Part shown: in pieces, positions 1 to 8,945 of the stretch
Numbering within the stretch: the first letter of the stretch is position 1
Layout: each line of letters begins with the position of its first letter
NCBI RefSeq assembly: GCF_002201515.1
Contig: NZ_CP021421.1
Coordinates: forward strand, 1,736,001 to 1,800,000
Direction: 5' to 3'
Length of the DNA stretch: 64,000 nt
Origin: Muribaculum intestinale
GTDB lineage: Bacteria > Bacteroidota > Bacteroidia > Bacteroidales > Muribaculaceae
Program-made: the position numbers and the translations under genes
The notes under the pieces: model-generated
Told to the model about the DNA's origin: nothing
Databases searched by the model: none
What the model saw: only the letters and a program-made list of their open reading frames with translations

Positions 1-163
1 TTTCGGTGAGGGTCTGAAGATGCTCAAAAAGGGTGGAAAGGCGACTCTTTATATCCCCGGTAAGCTCGGTTATGGTGTAAACGGCCAGCCCGCAGCCGGC
101 ATCGGTCCCAACCAGATGCTTGTATTTGACGTTGAGATTGTCGACGTAAATCCCCAGAACTAA
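1..163 (+). CDS. FKBP-type peptidyl-prolyl isomerase, C-terminal fragment
   Basis: The window opens inside this gene; the reading frame starts at base 2 and gives 53 residues before a tandem TAA TAG stop. The fragment runs from GEGLKMLKKGGKATLYIP to a VFDVEIVDV ending, with LGYG and the GIGPNQMLVFDVE strand between, which is the last third of an FKBP domain (active-site loop and final strand). FKBPs isomerise Xaa-Pro bonds and help fold proteins, in Bacteroidales usually in the periplasm or at the outer membrane. The N-terminus, and so any signal peptide, lies outside the window. Transcription probably ends at the hairpin just downstream. Confidence 0.85.
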   Translation, partial: FGEGLKMLKKGGKATLYIPGKLGYGVNGQPAAGIGPNQMLVFDVEIVDVNPQN

Positions 164-221
164 TAGCTGTCGCCCCTCTTTAATGACATTTTCTGTCGTA
201 TAAGAGAGAGATTACTTGAAC

Positions 222-275
222 AAATAGCAGATGCCCTGCGAAGTCTCGAATGGCTTCGCAGGGCATCTGCTATTT
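222..275. terminator. Bidirectional terminator hairpin between FKBP and M16 genes
   Basis: Two perfect 22-base arms (222-243 and 254-275) enclose a 10-base loop between two convergent genes. The outer part of the stem is A/T-rich, so each strand's RNA ends in a short U-rich stretch. It can serve the FKBP gene from the left and the M16 operon from the right. Confidence 0.8.
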
Positions 276-295
276 ATAGAAAAGTCCCCGGTATT

Positions 296-3124
296 TCAAT
301 TGGCTGACGACTCTGCGGAGGTGGCAGGGGTCATTATTATTTTCATCCGCGACGAGGGGAGTATGCTTTCAGATGCGAACTTGCGTATTGCCTCGGGAGT
401 GAGGGCGCGGAATGCATCGGTATATTCGGCAGGGTAGTCCACCCCGTCACGGTCAAATACTTTAAGTACGGCAAGCCAGTAGGAGTTGTCGGTCTCAGCC
501 TCATTGTTGTCGCGCAGTGCGTTTTCGCGCACTCTTCCGAGTTCTTCGGCGGTGACTCCATCGGTGGCGATTCCGGCGAGTATGTCATCGACGATGCGCG
601 ATGTTTCATTCTCTTTACCATCGGGCACCTTCACATATACAGGCAGGAGGAATGTCGGTCCGTCGATTCCGTTCATATCAGGCACTACCGAACAGTGGGA
701 ATTGATTGAGTAGGTCCACCCTCTTTTCTCGCGCAATTCGGCGAGCAGACGCGATTTGTATATCTGGCCGAATGCCCGTGCCGCCACAATATTTTCCATC
801 GTATAGGGTAATGCTGCATGGCGGAAGGTATATACAACCGACTGCGGTGTCGACATCTCGGCTGTAAATCGTATTTCCTTGTCGCCCGGAGTATAACGGT
901 AGCCCATCTCACGTGGATATTCCCGGCGTCCGGCGGCTGGCAGCGAGGCCACGTATCGTTCCAGCAGATCGGCGAGAGAGTCGGGGGCGAAATCGCCGGT
1001 CACATAGTAGGTGAAGTCGCTGCAATCGGCAAAACGGTCACGATACAGGCCGAGCATAGTGTCGTAGTCGGCTGCTTCGACAGTCGCGGCGATAGTCTTG
1101 GCGCCAAGCGGGTGATGGTTGTACACATTGCGGTGTATGGAGTCGCCCATTATCTGTATGGCATTGCGCATCATGTTGCGCAACTGTGCCGAGCGAGTCT
1201 TCACCAGAGACTCATAAGCCTTGCGGTCGGGGCGTATGTCGGTCATACGCAGGTACATGAGACGGAATGCGTCGGCAAGCGTGGCAGTTGTCGCCGATGC
1301 CTCGACTTTCTCCTCCGTTTCCTTGATTTCTACCGATACTTTCAAATCCTTTCCTGTAAGGCGGCGCTTCAAGTCATTGGCTGAAAAACGCCCGTAAGCC
1401 GATATGGGTATTACTTCTTCAAGCATCTTGAGCGAAGGAACGATACTGTCGGTATACTGCATCGACAGTCCGCCCGGGCTGAGAGCCCTGACGAGTACTT
1501 GTCCGGGAGTCACCGGTGAGCGCCGCGCCAGCACTGTTATACCGTTGGAGAGAGTATAGCGCACGGCGTCGAATCGTCCCAGCGAGTCAATTCGGGCGAT
1601 TTCGCCTCGTTGCGGTTCCGACTCGAGAATCGGGCCGTCGACCACACGGTCGACATAAGGAGTCAGAGCCAGGTCGTTGACCGAATGGAATGCCGCGCGC
1701 ATATCATCCTCGTCAAAATTGTTCTCCTCTTCAGGCATATATGACAGAATCACCACTCCGCGTCCCGACGGATTGACTATCGAGCGCAGTGCGGCAGTGA
1801 TATCATCGGCTGTAATCTCGGGCATCATTTCTGTCTTGGCGTTCACTCGGCTTTCGACCGATGAAATCACTCCGCCGTCAAGGTAGTGGCGCACGTACTC
1901 TCGCGCGTAGTCGGAGTTGCTTTTGCGGGATGCTTTGCGCAGTTCTGCTCCAAGTGTTTCCGACAGCTGAGCTTTGGCATGTTCAAGCTCAGAAGGTAGG
2001 AAGCCGAAGTCAAATGCGCGCTTCATCTCCCGGTACCATGCGGTAAGGCTCTCTACCTCGCGTCCGGCCTGACACAGACCGCGAATCATGAGTGAACGGG
2101 CCGGACGCGACATCAGATACTTGCGGTCGCCGAGACCCATGTGGTGGAATGCACAGTCGGGCTCCGACTCGAGTTCGTCAAAGCGATTGACAAGCATGTT
2201 GAGCATCAGGTCGCTTACAAGAGCGGCTCGTATTTCATCGGATTCCGAGGTATAATCGGGTGTATCGTGACGGAAGTGTAGCTGTACCATGTGTACAGGC
2301 TGTTCGTGGTCGGTCTGGCATGACACTATAAGATTGTCGCTTACAGGCACTGTGGGTGCAGTCGTTTTACTGGCGCCTTTTGGGGCCTTTATCTGTGAGA
2401 AGAGTGATACGATACGAGCCTCGATTGTGTCGGGATTGATGTCGCCGACAATGATAATCGCCTCGTTGTCCGGACGATGCCATCTTCGGTAGAAATCCCT
2501 AAGGGTTTTAGGCTTGAAGTTTTCCACGACTTCCATCTTGCCTATTGGCATACGCTCTCCATAGATTGACCCCGGGTAAAGTGTAGGTAGAGCGTTCTCC
2601 AGCATGCGGTTGGCCGACGAGTTGCGGTGACGCCATTCGTTCACTATGACACCGCGCTCGTCGTCGATATCCTTGTCGGACAGGGTGAGCGCGCAGCTCC
2701 AGTCGCGCAGTATCAGCAGGCATGAATCCACTGCCGACATGCGGCCTGACGGCACCTTGCAGATGTTGTATACCGTTTCGTCGGTCGATGTATATGCATT
2801 GAGATTTTTTCCGAATTTTACACCGAGAGTTTCGAGATATGATATCAGCGAGTTGCCGGGGAAGTGTTCAGTGCCGTTGAAGCACATGTGTTCGAGGAAG
2901 TGGGCGAGTCCACGCTCATTCTCGCGTTCGACCACCGAACCCATGTTTCTGGCGAGGAAGAAATCGGCGCACCCTGCCGGCACGGTGTTGTGGCGGATAT
3001 AATACGTGAGTCCGTTGGGGAGTGTGCCGACACGCACTGCCGTGTCGTTTACAGCCGTGTATGCCGATGCCGACAGGCACGCGGCAATAGCCGTGATTGT
3101 CAGTAGAATCTTTCTTATGTTCAT
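296..3124 (-). CDS. M16 (pitrilysin/insulinase) family zinc metalloprotease
   Basis: A 942-residue protein with the inverted zinc motif HFLEH (His75, Glu78, His79) and a third ligand about 75 residues on in DERGVIVNEW (Glu156), so the N-terminal peptidase domain looks active; the second half is the usual inactive M16 domain. I start it at MNIRKILLTI because this begins a signal sequence; an upstream in-frame ATG at 3199 would overlap the preceding gene. Export is expected, and an AIAAC motif leaves lipidation possible. It is the last gene of a four-gene operon after a TonB receptor, a DUF4876 lipoprotein and a DUF6850 barrel, 40 bases after the last. M16 enzymes degrade peptides and small proteins, so it may process imported polypeptide cargo (inference). 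Confidence 0.88.
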   Translation of the reverse strand: MNIRKILLTITAIAACLSASAYTAVNDTAVRVGTLPNGLTYYIRHNTVPAGCADFFLARNMGSVVERENERGLAHFLEHMCFNGTEHFPGNSLISYLETLGVKFGKNLNAYTSTDETVYNICKVPSGRMSAVDSCLLILRDWSCALTLSDKDIDDERGVIVNEWRHRNSSANRMLENALPTLYPGSIYGERMPIGKMEVVENFKPKTLRDFYRRWHRPDNEAIIIVGDINPDTIEARIVSLFSQIKAPKGASKTTAPTVPVSDNLIVSCQTDHEQPVHMVQLHFRHDTPDYTSESDEIRAALVSDLMLNMLVNRFDELESEPDCAFHHMGLGDRKYLMSRPARSLMIRGLCQAGREVESLTAWYREMKRAFDFGFLPSELEHAKAQLSETLGAELRKASRKSNSDYAREYVRHYLDGGVISSVESRVNAKTEMMPEITADDITAALRSIVNPSGRGVVILSYMPEEENNFDEDDMRAAFHSVNDLALTPYVDRVVDGPILESEPQRGEIARIDSLGRFDAVRYTLSNGITVLARRSPVTPGQVLVRALSPGGLSMQYTDSIVPSLKMLEEVIPISAYGRFSANDLKRRLTGKDLKVSVEIKETEEKVEASATTATLADAFRLMYLRMTDIRPDRKAYESLVKTRSAQLRNMMRNAIQIMGDSIHRNVYNHHPLGAKTIAATVEAADYDTMLGLYRDRFADCSDFTYYVTGDFAPDSLADLLERYVASLPAAGRREYPREMGYRYTPGDKEIRFTAEMSTPQSVVYTFRHAALPYTMENIVAARAFGQIYKSRLLAELREKRGWTYSINSHCSVVPDMNGIDGPTFLLPVYVKVPDGKENETSRIVDDILAGIATDGVTAEELGRVRENALRDNNEAETDNSYWLAVLKVFDRDGVDYPAEYTDAFRALTPEAIRKFASESILPSSRMKIIMTPATSAESSAN

Positions 3125-3164
3125 AAATTTACAAGACGGTAAATGATTGTTTATTGCGTTTATG

Positions 3165-4625
3165 TCAGAAGATAAATTGGATGGAGGCGTTTCCGCCATT
3201 GGCGGTGGGGCCTTCGGTGTAGTCGCTGTGGCGATAGCCCAGAGATATCCCTATGGCATGGTCGGCACGAAGGCGCCGGCTCAATGACATTGATATGGAG
3301 CCGGTACGGAGTGTGCCAAGGTTCAGGCCGTCGGATACAAAGGCGGATGCTTCGATGCGCCAGTACCATCTGTCGGCATTGACAGAGGCTATTGCTGCCG
3401 TGATGGCTACATTGTTGGATTCAGTCCTGCGGCTTGCGGCCGGAGAGGCGTAAACTTCCGACCGGTATGTGTATCCCCACTCCGGGGTAATGCTCCATGT
3501 CAGTGATTTGCCGGTGAATTCGTAGAACATCGAGGCAGATATCTGCCGCAGGTTGTCGGCATACATCTCAAGCGAGCCTATCTGTGGGTATGTACCCGTT
3601 ACGGCATCGCCGAATATATTCTCTGAACCATGTCGGCGATATAAATCCCCCTCAGTCTTTATCCCCCATGAGTGGCTTTCTCCGGAGTGACGCCATGCGA
3701 CATGCAGCCGGGCCTCGTTGTGCCAGGCCGAGGCCATAGGTAGACGGTTAAGGTCTTTGAGGATATGGTCGAACAAGAACCGAGAAAATTCGGCGTCGAC
3801 ACTTAGGCCGGTACGCGAGGCTCTGACCAGCGTCACCCGGGCCAGATAGCGCTCACCGTCGTAATAATTGCAGTAGCCTGTGCCGGCGAAGCGTGCGTAA
3901 TGGTTGCCGAGACCTGTCAGATGATACACCTTGGCTTCTCCCGTTTCGCTCATGAACATGAGGTCGCAGGTCTGACGGTACTTTCGATATGCTCCCGACA
4001 GGCCGATATAGTAGTCGGCCCATGTGCGCAAAGCCACGCCTGCGTCGATGTCGAGTGTTCCGGTGGTATTGCGCGGACGCGGGTCGATATTGCGGTAATA
4101 CAGACCGGCATCATACGACAGCGATACTCCCCATGCCATATGCCTGTAGCGGTCGGAGTAGCCGCCCGAGAAACTGTATCGCTCGGCACGCATGTCACCT
4201 CCCACTTCATCTGCCGTTACGTAAGGGTAGGTGAGGCTGATGTCGGATGTCTCGTTGTATCGTACATCCCGGATTATGCCGTTGGTATAGCCGGCTGTGC
4301 CCCACAGCGTGGATGTTCCGCTCTTCAGCTCTGCATCGGCACTGAAAAATCCATATTGCTCTCCGCTTCCGGTCTGTGGATTGACGGCCTCGGATATATA
4401 TTCACCTTGCCATCCCGCACCTACGGTACCGTAGGTAAACGGAAGTCGGAACTGGCGCATCGCCGGAGAGGCATATGGTGCGCTGACAAACCTTGTGGTC
4501 TGTGCGTCGACAGTCAGTTGCCGTTGCAATATTGCCGTTGCGGCAATGCTGTCGGCCGTCTCGTCGGAGGCATATAGGGCGGGAGTGGCTACCAATATTG
4601 GCAGGATAAGAAGATAGCGGTTCAT
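3165..4625 (-). CDS. DUF6850-like outer-membrane beta-barrel protein
   Basis: A 486-residue protein with an N-terminal signal peptide (ILPILVATPALYASDE) and then alternating aromatic and polar strands, for example WGTAGYTNGIIRDVRYN and YSFSGGYSDRYRHMAWGVSLSY, ending in a C-terminal strand SIQFIF, as expected of an outer-membrane barrel. I recognise the DUF6850 type from its pairing with DUF4876; the family name is from memory and moderately certain. Its ATG overlaps the stop of the DUF4876 gene in an ATGA, so translation is probably coupled. No function is established. The context suggests it works with the TonB receptor upstream, perhaps as an accessory porin or surface component. Confidence 0.72.
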   Translation of the reverse strand: MNRYLLILPILVATPALYASDETADSIAATAILQRQLTVDAQTTRFVSAPYASPAMRQFRLPFTYGTVGAGWQGEYISEAVNPQTGSGEQYGFFSADAELKSGTSTLWGTAGYTNGIIRDVRYNETSDISLTYPYVTADEVGGDMRAERYSFSGGYSDRYRHMAWGVSLSYDAGLYYRNIDPRPRNTTGTLDIDAGVALRTWADYYIGLSGAYRKYRQTCDLMFMSETGEAKVYHLTGLGNHYARFAGTGYCNYYDGERYLARVTLVRASRTGLSVDAEFSRFLFDHILKDLNRLPMASAWHNEARLHVAWRHSGESHSWGIKTEGDLYRRHGSENIFGDAVTGTYPQIGSLEMYADNLRQISASMFYEFTGKSLTWSITPEWGYTYRSEVYASPAASRRTESNNVAITAAIASVNADRWYWRIEASAFVSDGLNLGTLRTGSISMSLSRRLRADHAIGISLGYRHSDYTEGPTANGGNASIQFIF

Positions 4626-5947
4626 CGGTGGTTGGCTTGACGGTAGGCGGCTTCGGCGTCGGGAGTGACGGGTGTTATCCCGTCGAATGTAAGAGTAGTG
4701 CAGGGAGTGCCGTTGGCATCGGCCGCAGTAGCCTGAAGCTCGATTTCAGAAGCAATGCAGTCGGGATTGAAGTCAGCCGACGAGTCATTGGTATCTTTCA
4801 GCACAGGTGTGCCGTTGTCGTTTATGTACAATACTTTGCGGCGCACCGAGTGGAAATAGCGTGTCTTGTCCTTGTCGATAGTGCCGCAATGCGTCCAGCC
4901 CGTGTCTATTGAGGCATCCACCACGTTCCATGCGTATCTTGATGCCACAGAGCAGCATACTGCGTCGACAACCCATTCGTTGGGCATACGGAATGCCGAT
5001 GTCTCCATCGGAAACACCCCCGCCTCGGTTATGATGTCGTAATTGTAGGTATACAGATAGTCGCGCAGATATGTGTCGCGGTCGACAGGTATGCGCGATA
5101 TTCCGTAGGCCCGGAAGCCGCGGTTGTGCAGCACAAAGAAGGATAATGTATAGCAATACCATTTATCGAGATTGGGTACTGTCGGAGAGTCGATGTCAAG
5201 ATTGTTGGGCTTGGTCGATACATCGTACCACTCGAAATCAGCCTCCGAGAGGTCAAACGAGTTGGGATTTATAGTGCGGTGGTCGATGCCTGTGTCGGCG
5301 AGCAGGAAATATTCGCCCGGGAGAACCGGATGGTCGGTGCCCGAGCCGGGCACCGTGTAAAGGGCCTGTACGGTGACAGCTTCAGGAAGAATGTCGGGAG
5401 TATAGTTGTATTTGTCGACAGTGGTAAATTTAGACTCCCATAGGGTTATTCCGTCGGCATACAACACGTGGTCGGTGTTGTTGTACAGCTTCACATAGTC
5501 GTCGCCGTAATACTGGTTGCCCGAGCTTTGCAGAGTCCCGGAGAAGAATACCTCGGCGATTACCAGATCGTCGGCGATGCGGTTGTTGTAGGCCTGCATC
5601 ACGATATTTACGGGCGTGGACGAAGCCGGAAGGACCACCGAGCGTCGGGCTGCCTTCAGTTGAGTCACCGTGCCGGATGGAAGTCTCACCTCGGCCGAGT
5701 AGTCGATATCGTAGAGACCCGGCATTACCGAGATATCGTCGCCTTCGAGCCATTGTGATGTTAGTCCCGACGATACGTTACGGAACGAGAGATTGCCGCG
5801 CGTCACATCAGCATCGGAATCGAGGTCGGAGGGGCGCTCAATCTGTATGTTAACGCGGGCCACGTCAACCGCGCCCGACAGGGAGTCATCGCCGCATCCG
5901 CACAGTAGCGCCAACAGCGGCAGTAAAGCAAGTAATATATGTTTCAT
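4622..5947 (-). CDS. DUF4876-type surface lipoprotein
   Basis: A 441-residue protein starting MKHILLALLPLLALLCGCGDD, a clear SPII signal with a lipobox. An earlier in-frame TTG at 5956 is less likely. The body shows beta-sandwich-like stretches (VNIQIERPSDLDSD, LVIAEVFFSGTLQSSGNQYYGDDYVKLYNNTDHVLYADG cut here into shorter motifs such as YVKLYNNTDHVLYADG), the last resembling lamin-tail-like folds, which fits the DUF4876 type found beside TonB receptors in Bacteroidetes. It lies 16 bases after the TonB receptor stop and overlaps the next gene by four bases. It is probably the outer-membrane-anchored partner of the receptor, like SusD for SusC, but the ligand cannot be told from sequence. Confidence 0.72.
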   Translation of the reverse strand: MKHILLALLPLLALLCGCGDDSLSGAVDVARVNIQIERPSDLDSDADVTRGNLSFRNVSSGLTSQWLEGDDISVMPGLYDIDYSAEVRLPSGTVTQLKAARRSVVLPASSTPVNIVMQAYNNRIADDLVIAEVFFSGTLQSSGNQYYGDDYVKLYNNTDHVLYADGITLWESKFTTVDKYNYTPDILPEAVTVQALYTVPGSGTDHPVLPGEYFLLADTGIDHRTINPNSFDLSEADFEWYDVSTKPNNLDIDSPTVPNLDKWYCYTLSFFVLHNRGFRAYGISRIPVDRDTYLRDYLYTYNYDIITEAGVFPMETSAFRMPNEWVVDAVCCSVASRYAWNVVDASIDTGWTHCGTIDKDKTRYFHSVRRKVLYINDNGTPVLKDTNDSSADFNPDCIASEIELQATAADANGTPCTTLTFDGITPVTPDAEAAYRQANHR

Positions 5948-5963
5948 ATCGGTCAATTATGTT

Positions 5964-8756
5964 TCATATAGTGAAGTTAAGCTCCATGCCGAAATACGGG
6001 TCGGAGGAGCGTCGTACCAGTATACCGTTGGAATAGTATGACGGCAGGTGGTCGAAAAGCCTGTTGACAAACATTGATACATTGAGGTAGCGTCCGATAC
6101 TTTTGGTGGCCTTGAGGTTGACATAGACTGCCAGTGGTACACGGAATGTGCGGTATGTATCTTCGTTGTAATGCTTTATGAGGAACTGTCGTGCAGGGTC
6201 TGACGCATCGGCGGAGGTGTATGGATGCAACAGACCGTCAGCCGCCGACAGATAGCTGACGGGAGTGCCGTTCTGGCGCAGACGTGTCGATTTGGTCCAC
6301 CACATGCATTGTATTGAGGTGGTGAATATGAGTCCGCGCTTTGGAATCTGGGTGTCGAGCATGAAGTTGGTGTTGAACTGTTCGTTGACACGTCCGTCGC
6401 GATAGTCGTACAGGCCGATATACATGTCGCTTACGGGAGTCTGGCCTACGACATCGGTGACTGTTGCATACAGCATCTGCGAGTTGGAATAGGTAGAGCG
6501 AAACCATGCTCCGGTGACGGTTAGCGCCGTAGCGATTGCCGGTATGCGCATAGTGTTAAGCTGGAACTCGATACCCTCCTTGTCGATACGGGTACCGTTG
6601 GTGGCGCGTCGGAATCCGTCGAGCACTGTCACATCCTCATACGGGAGTGACTCAAGTGCCGGTGGGGCTTCGAGCTGCGCCGGATTAATGGCCGAGGCAT
6701 CGTATTTGCGGTAGGAGTATGGCGCGTAGTATGACGAATAACGGAATCCGTCGTTCATCTTTTCCCGGAAATATGTCACCGACATACGGTTCCCCTCGAG
6801 TTCGGCTCCGAGGCGTATTTCCCATTTATGATTGCGTGCGGAGCGCAGCGAGTAGTTGGTGGCATCGTCGATATATGTGCGCAGACTCACACGGCTGTGT
6901 TCGCGCGGATTGGCAACATCGTAATAGTTGAGTTGCACGAAATCGTTGTATGCCGCCTGAGGAAACAGGTAATCTACTGTCGGCATCTTGGTAGTGAGCC
7001 CCCATCCTCCGGCGGCGAGGAGCCTCAGCTTGCGGTCGCCTATCCGTATGGCAGGGAAATTCCATACGATGTTGGCGCGCGGGTCTATGTATACCTTTCC
7101 GTTCAGTGAGTAGCGTCGGTCAAGACCTACAAGGCTTATTGTTCGTGCGCCGGCCTGAATCTCTACCGAGTTTCCTCCGACAGGTACTGTAGCCTGTTCC
7201 TCTATGAATGACGATACTACCTGTAGGGCAGGTATGTCACGATAAGCTCTCGGACGCGATGTCCAGGATGCCGACAACGGACGTGTGAGGTCGTATACCT
7301 GGCCGTGTCCGTAATTTTTTGAGAAAGTATATTCGACGCCGAGTTTCCAGTCGTTGGATATGCTGCCGAGAGGAAGCGAGCCGTTTGCGCGTGATTTGAT
7401 AAATATATTTACTGGCCGGCCGTCGCTAAGATAGTCGGCGATATATTCGCCGAGCAGATAGCTGCCGTCGTTCACTCCTTCGGCCATGGATGTAGGCGCT
7501 ACCGACGCACGTTGTGGGGCCACCTGCTTGCGACGTGTCAGTCTGTCGTTTTGGTAGCTTCCCGAGGCATTAATGAGAATCCCTTTCAGCAGTGAGCCGT
7601 GAGTGAATCTCATCGAGAAATCGGATGTGACCGATGTGCGCCGATACTCCGAACGGTACTCGTCGACTTTCCGGTATGAGAGGTCGGGGTCAGACTTGGC
7701 ATTGTCGAAAGAGCCGGTGAAGTCACCTCCGAAAGAGAATGACGTGACTGTAGCCGGACGTATCCAGCGCATACTCAGTCGGGCCGAGGCTGTCAGGCGA
7801 CGGTAGTTCTCAAGCGAATTACGTGGGTCGCTCTTGGAGTCAAGCCACCCGAGATCGGCATTTATCACATGTTCGTGGCCACGTATGCCGAACCCCTTGC
7901 CGACATAGAATAATTTGCTGTATTCGTCGGCCTTGAAGCGGGCATAGAGCGGAGTCGAGCGGCGGATACGTTTGATATTGACCAGGCCGGAGGTTAGATT
8001 GCCGTATTCAGCCGAGGGAATGCCGCGCACAATCTCGACTGATTCGATATTGTCGGTAGAGATTGTGCGCATGTCGACTCCGCGGTTGGTGGTGTTGCGG
8101 GTATAGTCGGGTGAGGTGGCGTCGGATGTGGTGCCTACTGTCTGTAGGTTAGCGTCGCCGTTGACCGGTGTGCCGTCAATCATAAACAGTGTGCCGAGCG
8201 ATGTCACGGCATAATCAGGATTGGTCACGTCGGCACCTGTCGCCCCCTTGACTCCCGTCTCCCGGAGGGCTATCGAATTGACTGAACTCATATCGGGGTC
8301 TTTCGACATGCCACCCGGAAGCAATTCGAGAAGATCGGTAAAACTTGTCGGCTGAAGATGAGCCATAGCGTCGCGCCCGATACGCGATGAGCTTGTGATG
8401 CCTGTCGACTCCGAGGCTGTGACGGTGACTTCGCCGAGCGCAATGCCCGAACGCTTAGGGTGCAATGTGATTGACATGTCGCCGCTCAGGGTAATCCGGC
8501 GCGTCAGAGGGGTATATCCTATATATGATATTTTCAGAGTATAAGTGCCCTTTGGCAGAGACAGGGAGAAGTGTCCGTCAATGTCGGTAGCCGATATGTG
8601 GTTGCCCGGATTTACCGATATGGATGCTCCTGTGAGAGGCTCGTTGTCGGCGGAATCGCGGACATTGCCGGATAGAGTGAAACTGTCGGCTGAAAATACG
8701 TGTACAGGTGTCGAAAATGCGATAATGAAAAGTATTATGCTGAGGAATAGCTTCAT
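5964..8756 (-). CDS. TonB-dependent receptor with N-terminal carboxypeptidase-regulatory-like domain
   Basis: About 930 residues. A signal peptide (MKLFLSIILFIIAFSTPVHV) is followed by a CarboxypepD_reg-like domain (LSGNVRDSADNEPLTGASIS to LHPKRSG, about residues 25-105), a plug domain with MIDGTPVNGD and IESVEIVRGIPSAEYGNLTSG, and a C-terminal barrel ending in YFGMELNFTI. I start at the ATG at 8756, since an upstream start at 8786 would lie on the promoter. It is the first gene of a four-gene operon and imports an unknown substrate across the outer membrane using TonB energy. There is no SusD beside it, so it is not a classic glycan PUL; partners are DUF4876, DUF6850 and an M16 protease. Confidence 0.92.
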   Translation of the reverse strand: MKLFLSIILFIIAFSTPVHVFSADSFTLSGNVRDSADNEPLTGASISVNPGNHISATDIDGHFSLSLPKGTYTLKISYIGYTPLTRRITLSGDMSITLHPKRSGIALGEVTVTASESTGITSSSRIGRDAMAHLQPTSFTDLLELLPGGMSKDPDMSSVNSIALRETGVKGATGADVTNPDYAVTSLGTLFMIDGTPVNGDANLQTVGTTSDATSPDYTRNTTNRGVDMRTISTDNIESVEIVRGIPSAEYGNLTSGLVNIKRIRRSTPLYARFKADEYSKLFYVGKGFGIRGHEHVINADLGWLDSKSDPRNSLENYRRLTASARLSMRWIRPATVTSFSFGGDFTGSFDNAKSDPDLSYRKVDEYRSEYRRTSVTSDFSMRFTHGSLLKGILINASGSYQNDRLTRRKQVAPQRASVAPTSMAEGVNDGSYLLGEYIADYLSDGRPVNIFIKSRANGSLPLGSISNDWKLGVEYTFSKNYGHGQVYDLTRPLSASWTSRPRAYRDIPALQVVSSFIEEQATVPVGGNSVEIQAGARTISLVGLDRRYSLNGKVYIDPRANIVWNFPAIRIGDRKLRLLAAGGWGLTTKMPTVDYLFPQAAYNDFVQLNYYDVANPREHSRVSLRTYIDDATNYSLRSARNHKWEIRLGAELEGNRMSVTYFREKMNDGFRYSSYYAPYSYRKYDASAINPAQLEAPPALESLPYEDVTVLDGFRRATNGTRIDKEGIEFQLNTMRIPAIATALTVTGAWFRSTYSNSQMLYATVTDVVGQTPVSDMYIGLYDYRDGRVNEQFNTNFMLDTQIPKRGLIFTTSIQCMWWTKSTRLRQNGTPVSYLSAADGLLHPYTSADASDPARQFLIKHYNEDTYRTFRVPLAVYVNLKATKSIGRYLNVSMFVNRLFDHLPSYYSNGILVRRSSDPYFGMELNFTI

Positions 8757-8783
8757 ATACAGGGCATATATTCTTTGTGAATG

Positions 8784-8791
8784 CAAAGTTA
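8784..8791 (-). promoter_or_regulatory. Promoter -7 element (TAACTTTG) for the TonB receptor operon
   Basis: The minus strand reads TAACTTTG, a full match to the Bacteroidetes TAnnTTTG element, 27 bases upstream of the receptor ATG. I could not find a convincing TTG -33 element at the usual distance. Confidence 0.55.
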
Positions 8792-8876
8792 CGGACCCTG
8801 CCGAGCGTGAGAAATACCTAAATTTTAGTATTTAGACGGTATATTCAGACATTTTTTTGCCTAAAATATGGTATTT

Positions 8877-8904
8877 TTTGTGAATAAACGTGCCGTTAAC
8901 TTTG
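8877..8904 (+). promoter_or_regulatory. Promoter for the divergent secreted protein
   Basis: TTTG at 8877-8880 and TAACTTTG at 8897-8904 lie 16 bases apart, slightly shorter than usual, and 41 bases before the ATG at 8946. It faces away from the receptor operon promoter, so the roughly 190-base gap holds a divergent promoter pair with identical -7 boxes. Confidence 0.6.
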
Positions 8905-8945
8905 CATGCGGAAAATCAACCAATCATATTTAACTTAATTTCAAT

